64,000 nucleotides of DNA from Pelobates cultripes. Taxonomy: Eukaryota > Chordata > Amphibia > Anura > Pelobatidae. Positions 46,046-56,100 of this stretch are shown one piece after another. Where the stretch lies: assembly GCA_933207985.1 (NCBI GenBank), contig OW240916.1:86953502-87017501 (forward strand), written 5' to 3'. The notes below the pieces were generated by a model. It was not told the DNA's origin and searched no databases. It saw only the letters and a list, made by a program, of their open reading frames with translations. The number at the start of each line of letters is the position of its first letter. Position 1 is the first letter of the stretch. The position numbers and the translations under genes were made by a program.

Positions 46046-47525
46046 TTAGGGAGGGGGCAGGGAGTGCCCTCGAATTCTGTGTCTCCAGGCACCTGACATG
46101 TAAAGCTGGCCCTGGATAGAACTGTTGTAGGTAAACGTTTGTATCGATCTACAACTTGCAGACCTAAGATTGCATCTGTAGTCAGAATATTGTGCAGAAA
46201 CATGAGCTCTCACAGTCAAAGACCCTGTATTGCCCTCAATAGAGTAGTGGGATATCTCTAAGGATCTGTTTATTTTAAACTAAATTTATCAGCTGTTAAT
46301 AGATTTTTAATATTTAGTTTTATGTGTGTTCCCTGCTCTGACCTCTACATGATGCTACAGTGTTAATAAAACTCTTTTACGTTTTATCAGTTTGAAAATT
46401 GTTATTGTATTGTGGGTGGATTTAGCCTGTGCACTTTGACATTTCTATACTAAATTGTTTTGTCTTGTTAATTTTATAGTTATTATTCCAGGTTTCAAAT
46501 AAGCATTGTGGTATTTCAAAATCATAAAAAAATTTTTTTTTAAATATAGAGTTTAAAACGTTCGGTATTTTCTAGAGTCTGACTTTGTAATATGATACTA
46601 TAGCCAGCCATTGTTTGGTTAATTATTTGTTTATTTAGTTATCTCAATAGCAGATCCCCAGTCCATGGTCAATTTAAGTATGAAATAAAATTAAGGTTTA
46701 AAAATAGCTTTAAAATTATATTATTTTATATATGTTTGCATGCATGAACATCTGCAAAAGAATTGGCCAGTGTTAAATGCAGAATGTACAAGGGATATAT
46801 ACGGTTTCTTTAGGTGTTTATAGTGTTTGTGTACATAAAAGTGTTATCTTATGATTATAGCTTCGGTGTGTATCTATAAAAACCACCACTATCCCAAATC
46901 ACTATGCACATTTAAATAACTCTAGGCGTTTTGGTATCACTCCAATGGCCATTTAAGTGTGAGCTCACCTGCCACGTCAAGGCAAACCTGAGTCCTACAC
47001 TAACAATTTAACTTGCTGTGTTCGAATGAGACAGAGTGGGTAATTTTTCTAAGACCCTACACACTTATTAACCCTTAATATGATACAGATGGGCTGGGCA
47101 GCATCACTGTAACATGGCTTTGTGATTTTACACAGCAATGTGAAATATTACACAGCCATCTCATTAGAGTTTACCTTTTAGCTGAAAACAGCAAGGTGAA
47201 TTGTTAGTGTTGGACTCATCTAAGAGGTTTAATATATAATAAAAAAATTACGTGGATTTTATTTTTATTTTCCATTTAATTTTATTTATTTCCACAGTTT
47301 TTTTATTTTCATGGTGCATTGTGTGTTTTTGGGCATAACACTAATGTGGGCAACAGACATTAAGAAACTATTAAATAAATACAACTGGATTTCTAGCACT
47401 TTTGGTAATGTTAGTAGGCAGCTAGGACAACCCAAGCCAGAGTCTCTTCTGTCTGGTAGTAGGTAAGATGCAAGATAAGAGAAAAGGGTGTTGCAGCGCC
47501 TTGTGAATGTCTTCTGGTCCATATA
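46046..47525. other. no gene recognised
   Basis: AT-rich. A pair of inverted segments ('gagtcctacactaacaattt' near 46990 and its complement near 47195-47215) suggests a small MITE at about 46940-47225. Nothing else was identified. Confidence 0.35.
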
Positions 47526-48224
47526 GTGCTCAGTGCATGTAAAAGATAAAAGGACAGGAGACACAATTTAGTGTAGTAAGTACTAATATTTGGTGAGGAG
47601 AATATTGAAATGCACTTACAATTTTTAGAGCTTCTGATCAGCTCCAAATAATAGCACTTGGGCGATATGAGTGGTTTTTAAACACTTTTGAGAAAGCCTT
47701 TGATTTGGCAAAATGTGTCAAGTGTATTTTTAAATGTATTTTTATATTTTATGTAATAAAAAGAGTATACTTTGTATCTACTTTGGACCCCTAAAAGATT
47801 TTATCCAAGAGGACTCCAGAAATATCCTTGGTGGCGATTATACCACCTACACCAAGCATGTCAAACTCGCGGCCCACAATGAACATCTTTGCGGCCGCGA
47901 GTTTGAGACATGCTTACTAAGACAGAGTAGACACCTGCTCTCCTTACATTGCAGGTGCCTCTGCTAAAAATTTACCCGGCTAGGGAGGAGAGGTCCCTGG
48001 CAGCAGCCAGTCTTCCTGCTCCTCACTGCACCCTCATGCGCGAGGGTTTAGTGATACAGGGTGCCAGAATATGATGTCATTCCGGCATCCGGCATCACTA
48101 CAGAGGACACGTGCAAGGGAGCAGTGAGGAGCAGGAAGACTGAGCTCCCAAGAGAAGATCCCCACTAGACCCCAGAGAGAGGCCCCACATCATCTCCCAA
48201 AGGAAAGGAACAATAAAGAAAATT

Positions 48225-48409
48225 ATGTTAGCGTGTGTGCAAGAATGTGGAAATGTGTGTGTGTGTGTGTGTGTGTGTGTGTCTGTCAGTGAGTGTGTGT
48301 GGGTGTGTGAGAGGGCCGGAATTGGCAGGCGGAACCAGTGTGCAGGGATTCCTGTTTTTGTTGTCAGTGAGTTTGTGTCTGTCAGTGTGTGTGTCTGTCA
48401 GTGTGTGTG
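48225..48409. repeat. GT-rich tandem array, first block
   Basis: (GT)n and GTGTCTGTCAGTGA units, interrupted at 48312-48365. It is continuous in kind with the array at 48918-49210. Confidence 0.85.
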
Positions 48410-48819
48410 TGTCAAGGTTAATACTCCCCAACACGCAAATCAGAGAACAATAAAGGCAAGCACAGGCAGACGTATTACTGGACCTTAAAGTGGCCGGACT
48501 TAACGTAGGAATAAGAGATAAGAATAGTCAGACACGCCAAGGTCAGGGATAAAGAGGTACGGGTAAGCAAATAGACAGAGCCAAAAGTTCAGGGAGCCAG
48601 AAACAAGAATAACCAAATAACAAGCCAAAGTCGGAAACCAAATAAAGACAACTAATCAGAACGCACTCTTGGGCTATAATAAACCACGACAGGGCAAGGA
48701 ATTGATGTCAGAATGAGGTTAATATATGGCAAGGTGTATTCTGATAGGCAGGGACAGAAATGAGGCAGGATATAAATAGATAGTAGCAATAGGTTACTAT
48801 CACTTTAAATGCTGTCACA
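48410..48819 (-). mobile_element. solo LTR, gypsy type, antisense
   Basis: The + strand begins TGTCAAGGTTAATACTC and ends GCTGTCACA, giving TG...CA ends on the minus strand. Read on the minus strand it includes 'cgttaagtccggccac', resembling the LTR of the gypsy element at 31585 ('cgttaagtccagcca'). No internal genes. Flanking duplication was not resolved, as the left flank is (GT)n. Confidence 0.6.
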
Positions 48820-48917
48820 TCACCCCTGTCTGCTACCGCGTGCGCACATCCTCGGACGTCCTCCCAGACGCTTGCCACGCCAGCCAGGGATCCGCACCGC
48901 ATGGCAGGAGAGGACAG

Positions 48918-49210
48918 ACGGCAGTGTGTCTGTCAGTGAGCATGTGTTTGTCAGTGAGTGTGTGTCTGTCTGTCAGTGAGTGTGTGTGTGACTGTCAGAG
49001 AGTGAGTGTGTGTGTCTGTCAGAGAGTGAGTGTGTGTGTCTGTCTGTCAGAGAGTGTGTGTGTCTGTCCGTCAGAGAGTGAGCGTGTGTGTCTGTCAGTA
49101 TGTGTATGTCTGTCTGTGTGTGCCTGTGAGTGAGTGTGTGTGTCTGTCAGTGAGTGAGTGTATGTGTCTGCCAGTGAGTGTGTGTCTGTCAGTGTGTGTT
49201 GGTCAGTGTT
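48918..49210. repeat. GT-rich tandem array, second block
   Basis: Units of GTGTGTGTCTGTCAGTGAGT and the variant GTCTGTCAGAGAGTGAGT. It is the complement of the motif in the array at 2940-3815. Confidence 0.9.
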
Positions 49211-49424
49211 CCGATGGCCGCGGCTGGACAGTGGAGGACCTGGAGGGGCACATTGCAAAGTGACGTCAACGTGCTCCACCTTCACAGATTTTCAAGGATT
49301 AGCGGGAGGATCCGCTTTGGCACAGGGTGCAGACAGCGCCATTTGGGGTATACCAGAGGCTGGACCCCAGAGTCGCATACTGGCAGCGGCAATGTGAGTG
49401 GCTAATATTGTTTTTTTTTAAACA

Positions 49425-49630
49425 AGGCCCGGGGTTTAGTAGAGGGGGGGTGCTGGAATTTAGTAGAGGGGGTGGGACTGGAATTCTAGTAGAGGGGGGT
49501 GCTGGGATTTAGTAGAGGGGGGACTGGGAATTAGTATGGGGGGACTGGGAATTAGAACAGAGGGGGACTGGGGTTTAGTAGAAGGGGTGCAGTAGAAGGA
49601 GTGCTGGGTTTTAGTAGAGGGGGATGCTGT
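49425..49630. repeat. G-rich tandem array
   Basis: About eight degenerate 20-25 bp units of the type GGTGCTGGGATTTAGTAGAG with G5-G7 tracts, inside the hAT element. Confidence 0.8.
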
Positions 49631-50139
49631 TTCTTTTTTCATACTGTACTTTTCAAAACAAACCTACGTTTCTATGAAAATGTTATGTTTATTTCTTTTG
49701 CGGCCCACATAAACTTAAACCCTGCTTATGTGGCCCGTGCTAGCCTTTGAGTTTGACATGCTTGACCTACACTATTTGGATTGAGCAAAACCATTTTTTG
49801 CTATCCTTTTGTGAGTACCTCACTTTTTTACTTTCTTTTAAGACAATTTTTTTTTTTATCAGTGAGCACTGGCTGTTTTTTATATTTCTTTTATACCACA
49901 TCTGCATCGGTGAGCTACTACTACCCACGCCGGGACTCCCACACAGTGAATCCGGAAAAAATTGTTGCTGCGCCAGTATATCCACAAGTGGGGATCAAAT
50001 CGCCCAAGTGCTACTATTTAGAGCTGATCAAAAGCTCCAAAAATCTATAAGTGCATTTCAACATTCTCCTCACCAAATATTAGTACTTACTACACTATAT
50101 TGTCTCCTGCTCTTTTATCTTTTATATGCACTAAGCACC

Positions 50140-50255
50140 TGTCACATATTCATCCGCTTATAGAAATGTGGTTAATGACATTTACTGTCCACACAGGAAA
50201 AGTTGTGCAGAGCAGCAACCTAATCCACAGAAGGGTTAATGCTGAGCAGCAATTA
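50140..50255 (+). mobile_element. gypsy LTR fragment
   Basis: Starts TGTCACATATTCATCCGC and matches the first 110 bp or so of the LTR at 31585. It is cut at the TA where the Tc1 copy B is inserted, and does not resume after that element. Confidence 0.8.
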
Positions 50256-51708
50256 CAGGGAGTGCAGAATTATTAGGCAAATGAGTATTTTGACCACATC
50301 ATCCTCTTTATGCATGTTGTCTTACTCCAAGCTGTATAGGCTCGAAAGCCTACTACCAATTAAGCATATTAGGTGATGTGGATCTCTGTAATGAGAAGGG
50401 GTGTGGTCTAATGACATCAACACCCTATATCAGGTGTGCATAATTATTAGGCAATTTCCTTTCCTTTGGCAAAATGGGTCAAAAGAAGGACTTGACAGGC
50501 TCAGAAAAGTCAAAATAGTGAGATATCTTGCAGAGGGATGCAGCACTCTTAAAATTGCAAAGCTTCTGAAGCGTGATCATCGAACAATCAAGCGTTTCAT
50601 TCAAAATAGTCAACAGGGTCGCAAGAAGCGTGTGGAAAAACCAAGGCGCAAAATAGCTGTCCATGAACTGAGAAAAGTCAAGCGTGCAGCTGCCACGATG
50701 CCACTTGCACCAGTTTGGCCATATTTCAGAGCTGCAACATCACTGAAGTGCCCAAAAGCACAAGGTGTGCAATACTCAGAGACATGGCCAAGGTAAGAAA
50801 GGCTGAAAGACAACCACCACTGAACAAGAACACACAAGCTGAAACGTCAAGACAGGGCCAAGAAATATCTCAAGACTGATTTTTCTAAGGTTTTATGGAC
50901 TGATGAAATGAGAGTGAGTCTTGATGGGCCAGATGGATGGGCCCGTGGCTGGATTGGTAAAGGGCAGAGAGCTCCAGTCCGACTCAGACGCCAGCAAGGT
51001 GGAGGTGGAGTACTGGTTTGGGCTGGTATCATCAAAAGATGAGCTTGTTAGCCTTTTCGGGTTGAGGATGGAGTCAAGCTCAACTCCCAGTCCTACTGCC
51101 AGTTCCTGGAAGACACCTTCTTCAAGCAGTGGTACAGGAAGAAGTCTGCATCCTTCAAGAAAAACATGATTTTCATGCAGGACAATGCTCCATCACACGC
51201 GTCCAAGTACTCCACAGCGTGGCTGGCAAGAAAGGGTATAAAAGAAGAAAATCAATGACATGGCCTCCTTGTTCACCTGATCTGAACCAGTAGAGAACCT
51301 GTAGATTGCATCATCAAATGTAGAGATTTACAAGGGGAGGAAAACAGTACTACCTCTCTGAACAGTGTCCCAGGGAGGCTGTGAGGATTTGCTGCTACGC
51401 ATGTTGATGGTAGGAGCAGATCAAAACACTGACAGAATCCATGGATGGCAGGCTTTTTGAGAGTGTCCTTACAAAAAGAAAGGTGGCTATATTGGTCACT
51501 GATTTGTTTTTTGTTTTGTTTTTGAATGTCAATGTATATTAAACTAAGCAACTTAAATTAAGCAAAAACGAAGCCTAAAAATACTTCCAAAAATATTCAG
51601 CTTTGATATTAATGAGTTTTTTGGGTTCATTGAGAACATGGTTGTTGTTGTTCAATAATAAAATTAATCCTCAAAAATACAACTTGCCTAATAATTCTGC
51701 ACTCCCTG
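50256..51708 (+). mobile_element. Tc1/mariner element copy B (DD37E family)
   Basis: 1453 bp between TA at 50254-50255 and 51709-51710, with the same CAGGGAGTGCAGAATTATTA ends as copy A. The inner right repeat has been lost by a deletion near 51540, and many small indels occur in the second half. Confidence 0.92.
50474..51500 (+). pseudogene. Tc1/mariner transposase, multiply frameshifted
   Basis: Same gene as at 7027. Frames break early (AAAGTCAAAATAGTG lacks an A near 50512) and again at 50708, 50829, 51035, 51252 and beyond. The codon before DNAPSH is CAG here (51177-51179), showing that the TAG in copy A is a private mutation. The region of the catalytic glutamate is scrambled near 51290. 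Confidence 0.88.
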
Positions 51709-51710
51709 TA

Positions 51711-51975
51711 CAGTGTAATGTGTGGATGTGTTGTTACATACAGTGTAATGTGTGGATGTGTTGTTACATACAGTGTAATGTGTGGATGTGTTGTTACATA
51801 CAGTGTAATGTGTGGATGTGTTGTTACATACAGTGTAATGTGTGGGTGAGTTGTTACATACAGTGTAATGTGTGGATTAGTTGTTACATACAGTGTAGCG
51901 TGTTGATGAGTTGTTACATACAGTGTAGCATGTTGATGAGTTGTTACATATAGTGTAACGAGCGGATTCATTTTT
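51711..51975. repeat. 30-bp minisatellite
   Basis: Eight 30-bp units starting CAGTGTAATGTGTGGATGTG. The first four are identical, later units are diverged, and degenerate copies reach about 52050. The array starts directly at the TA of the Tc1 copy B. Because 30 is a multiple of three, both strands look open. Confidence 0.93.
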
Positions 51976-52085
51976 TAATACAATGTAACGAGCTGATGAT
52001 TGTGTTCTTGGATGCAGTGAAATGTGCTGACCGTGATCCTAGACACAGTGTAATAATACACTGCTTCTGATAATCCCAATCACAA

Positions 52086-52594
52086 TGGAATGTGCTGCAA
52101 TGCTTTCCATACAGCATGGGATGTGCTGCAATGCTTTCCATACACCATGGGATGTGCTGCAATGCTTTCCATACACCATGGGATGTGCTGCAATGCTTTC
52201 CATACACCATGGGATGTGCTGCAATGCTTTCCATACACCATGGGATGTGCTGCAATGCTTTCCATACACCATGGGATGTGCTGCAATGCTTTCCATACAC
52301 CGTGGGATGTGCTGCAATGCTTTCCATACATCGTGGGATGTGCTGCAATGCTTTCCATACACCATGGGATGTGCTGCAATGCTTTCCATACTCCATGGGA
52401 TGTGCTGCAATGCTTTCCATACACCGTAGGATGTGTTGCAATGCTTTCCATACACCATGGGATGTGCTGCAATGCTTTCCATACACCATGGGATGTGCTG
52501 CAATGCTTTCCATACTCCATGGGATGTGCTGCAATGCTTTCCATAGTCCATGGGATGTGCTGCAATGCTTTCCATACACCATGGGATGTGCTGC
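52086..52594. repeat. 31-bp minisatellite
   Basis: About 16 units of 31 bp containing TGTGCTGCAATGCTTTCC and ATACACCATGGGA, with few variants. Long open frames in several frames (for example 52039-52716 minus) result only from the repeat. Confidence 0.95.
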
Positions 52595-53012
52595 TTTACA
52601 AAATGTGTTGATACAAAGTTTATGTACACAGTGCAATGTGCTGCTCTATCCTTAACTCGTAATAAATAAATATTTATATATATATAAAGCATGACGCCCG
52701 CCCTTAACTTGTCCATTCTCTCCCCAGCCCTGCTCAGCGCCGCAGATTCACATCATACGAGTAATGTCTTTGTTTGGAGAGGGGGAGGGGAATGGGTTGG
52801 ACTGTGGTGAAGGGACAATATGTTTAAGTCTTATGGTGGATGAACTGGTGGAGGCATGAACATTAGGTTTACTAAAGTAATTGAGGTTTTGGTGTAGAAA
52901 TTAAAAGGTATAAGGGACCAAGTGGCAGTAATTACGTCCTATCCATCTTTCTGTGCTATACCCATTACTAGTGTCTTCCTCCGTATTAATCCTGTCTGTT
53001 CTCCTCACACAG
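52595..53012. other. sequence upstream of the first visible tmem63c exon
   Basis: It contains a CCCCAGCCCTGCTCAGC block at 52723 that looks like an acceptor with a short GC-rich stretch, but no frame resembling the TMEM63 N-terminus. It ends in the polypyrimidine tract and CACAG acceptor at 53012. Confidence 0.35.
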
Positions 53013-53100
53013 TCTTACCTCCCTGTTTTATGGTGAGCCAAGTGACAAGGAAAAGTCCCCTTGTGAAGTGAGCCCTTCAGAACTGAGAAGTAAAGATGGG
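53013..53100 (+). CDS. tmem63c: tmem63c exon: cytosolic linker ([13 protein letters not shown])
   Basis: 88 nt. The first T completes a codon from an unseen upstream exon. It encodes [20 protein letters not shown] onward, the short cytosolic linker following the first helix in TMEM63 proteins. Acceptor CACAG, donor GTGAGT. Confidence 0.85.
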
Positions 53101-56100
53101 GTGAGTAAACAGAAACATGGTAGGCTGTGTTTAGTAGTGCCTGTCCTGGGGCTAGAACTGTTTGTATGTTGACGAGTAAACAATGGAGAGGGTTTTTTTT
53201 GCTTTTGTTTTGTTTTTTGTTGGGTCTAGGGTTATTGGTAAGCTGTGTAAAGAAACCGTGTAAGGTTGGGTAGTCATTTTACATCAGAGAGAAGATCCAT
53301 GAGTGAGTTGTGTTGGTTGTTCTTGGTATACAGGAGAGGGATCTTTGTTAGTTGGGTATTCTTGGTATACAGGAGAGGGATCTTTGTTGGTTGGGTATTC
53401 TTGGTATACAGGAGAGGGATCTTTGTTGGTTGGGTAATCTTGGTATACAGGAGAGGGATCTTTGTTGGTTGGGTATTTTTGATATACAGAAGCGGAAACT
53501 TTGTTGGTTAGGTATTCTTGGTATAACCGAGAGGGAACTTTAAACACAAACAAATACTCAAAGAGTTTAAGGTGTCTAGGTGCTTCAGGACACTTATAGG
53601 GTGTGTATAGATATAGGTGTTCTCAGTCACCTTACAATAGAACAACAACTCTGGTAATTATGACACTACCACAAATGTATACAACACTCAGTGTAACACT
53701 TATAGTGAGAAACATATATATACTTCCCAGTAGTCACTTTCTGTAGTTACAACTTTGCATCTCCCATAGAATCTATCAGAAATAAATGTAACCACACATA
53801 GTGAAATCTGTATAACAACAGTATAATGGAAATAAAATATAACATTTCACTCACAAATATAGTGGTGTGCCAGGCTCTATAAAATCAGTATAAGGGTGCC
53901 AGTGGTTGGCTACGGAGATATCTCAGATGGAGATCCACAGCAATTCCAGAAAAAGCATTTATTGATATAAAGCAATAGTCAGGACATATGTAAGCAGTGT
54001 CCTAAGGAAAAACGTACACTACCGCAATATGCAATAAGTCCTGAATATAAATAATATATGTCCTGATTTTATTGTTTTATATCAATAAATGCTTTTTCTG
54101 GAATGCTTGGTTGGATATTCTTAGTATAACAGAGAGAGAATTTTGTTGGTTGGGTATTCTTGGTATACAGGAAAGGTAACTCTGTTGGTTGGGTATTTTA
54201 GGTATACAGAAGCGGGAACTTTGTTGGTTGGGTATTCTTGGTATAATGGAGACGGAAATGTGTTGGTTGGATATTCCTAGTATAACAGAGAGGGAACTTT
54301 GTTGGTTGGGTATTCTTGGTATAATGGAGAGGGAACATTGTTGGTTGGGTATTCCTGGTATACAGAACCGGGAACTGTGTTGGTTGGATATGCCTGGTAT
54401 ACAGAACCAGGAACTTTGTTGGTTGGGTATTCTTGGTATAATGGAGAGGGGACTTTGTTGGTTGGATATTCCTGGTATACAGAACCGGGAACTTTGTTGG
54501 TTGGGTATTCTTGGTATAACAGAGAGGGAACTTTATTGGTTGGGTATTCTTGGTATACTGGAGAGAACATTTTGTTGGTGGGGTATTCGTGGAAGACCGG
54601 GAAGGGAACTCTTAGGTTGGTATTCATGGTATACCAGAAAGGGAGAAGTGTTTTTGAGTTGTTTTGATGTACCAAAGAGGCAGCTTTTTCAGTTAAAAAA
54701 TCTTGGTATACCTGGAAAGGAGGCAAGCCAGTTTGGTGCTCTTGATATACATGAGTGAGCTATGCCAAGTTGGTTATCTTGATATGGCAATTGGAAAATC
54801 AGCGTAGCGGTCTTGCTGTGGTGAACTGACTTTCTCTACCATACAGTATAGAAAATAAGGAATGCTACTTAATTGGATGATGTTAGCACACCAGGAAATA
54901 TATTTGAGATTGAGTTGAACTAAGTGGTCTCGGTACTCCTGAGAATAAACTAGACAAAGATTTAGTGTTTTATGTTTTAGGCAGGATATCAAAGAAGAAA
55001 CATTGGATGGATGGTTTTGGTAAACATATCTACTACACAACAAAACTAATAAACAAGCATTTAAAACCTCTTCCTTTCTTTTTGCTTACAGGGATTCTGC
55101 TCCTGGCTGAGTTCACTCTACCAGATAAAGTGAGAACCTCCCTTGGGGTCAGGGCTTGGGAGCACATGGTTTGAAATAGGTCCAGGTTGAGATCTACGCA
55201 TAGTGAGATGAGAAGGCCACATTAATGTTTTAATTGTTTTCAACACAAGGGAGCATTATTGAGGTAGAATTGTAAGGTTTGTTAGTCTCTAATGTGTAAT
55301 ATTATTGTAACGAGTGTGGAAATTTTTAGATATTCTAGAAAAGGGCATGGTATTATTGTTAAAGGGGGATGTCAGGAGATCTTTGGGTTGGTTTAGGACA
55401 GTGAAGTGAAGGGGCAGTTTTGCTAATGTGTGTGATTCACGTTAATGGCAAGATGAAGGACTTTATTTTTAGGAATAAAGTAATTCAGTGGGCTCATATG
55501 AAGGGGTTAATTATCTGAGGAGAGGTGAAGTTAGGATGCATTATTTTGGGATATGGTTATGTGGAAGAGTTCTATTGTTTAAGGGGTTTCAGATGATACA
55601 ATGTTATTGTTGGGCCAGACGAGGTGAGGAGGGTATGTTATTGGTATGGGTGACATATGGGACATGTCTGAAAGAGTATGGTCAGTAGGTATCATGTGAG
55701 AAGCTGTAGCATTGGGAAGGCTGCTGTAAGGACATGCTATTTATTTTAAGGGCTTTGGACAGGCAGTCTCAGGCAGGCTAGCTATATCAGTAAGGGGAAT
55801 GTGGTGACGGGATGTCATTATAGCCAGGGGTGAGGTTGTGGGGTCTCAGATGAAGATGCATTACTTTGGCCAGTGCTGTAGAGAATGGGATTTTATTGTG
55901 TGAAATAGTTGAGGTTAGGAGATCACCGTTGAAGGTGCATTGTTTTAGGTTAATGCTATGGGGTCACAGTTTGCAAGCTTTATTGAGGGAGGGCTGTGAT
56001 AAGCCAATGTTATTGGAGTAAGGTGTGAGGTTAGGAGGTCTTAGTTAAAGGAGCATTATTTAGGGGCCTAGATGATGATAGGTGTGGAAGCATGAAGGAG

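Larger units (their letters stand above)
47853..49764. mobile_element. hAT-like element with perfect 16-bp inverted repeats
   Basis: Ends CAAGCATGTCAAACTC and GAGTTTGACATGCTTG are perfectly inverted. The flanks ACCTACAC at 47845-47852 and 49765-49772 are an exact 8-bp duplication. The CTCGCGGCCCA subterminal sequence follows. The interior carries (GTGTGTCTGTCAGTGA)n arrays, an antisense solo LTR (48410-48819) and a G-rich array (49425-49630), but no transposase. Confidence 0.92.
47526..50138. mobile_element. snap-back element with 140-nt inverted arms
   Basis: Arms at 47526-47666 and 49999-50138 are inverted complements (left GTGCTCAGTGCATGTAAAAG, right complement GTGCTTAGTGCATATAAAAG) at high similarity. 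The original element was about 0.7 kb; the hAT at 47853-49764 was inserted into its middle. No coding capacity; superfamily unknown. Confidence 0.75.

Noticed and set aside
51968..52716. Long open frames (up to 225 codons) in five frames
   Set aside because: All are translations of the 31-bp minisatellite (MESIAAHPMVYGKHCSTSHG repeats); no gene signal.
52723..52765. Acceptor-like CCCCAG followed by a GC-rich stretch as a possible tmem63c exon
   Set aside because: No frame resembles the TMEM63 N-terminal region and no donor with the required phase was seen.
54189..54758. 189-codon open frame with LCWLGILGI repeats
   Set aside because: Product of the 39-bp intronic minisatellite; occurs in several frames and on both strands.
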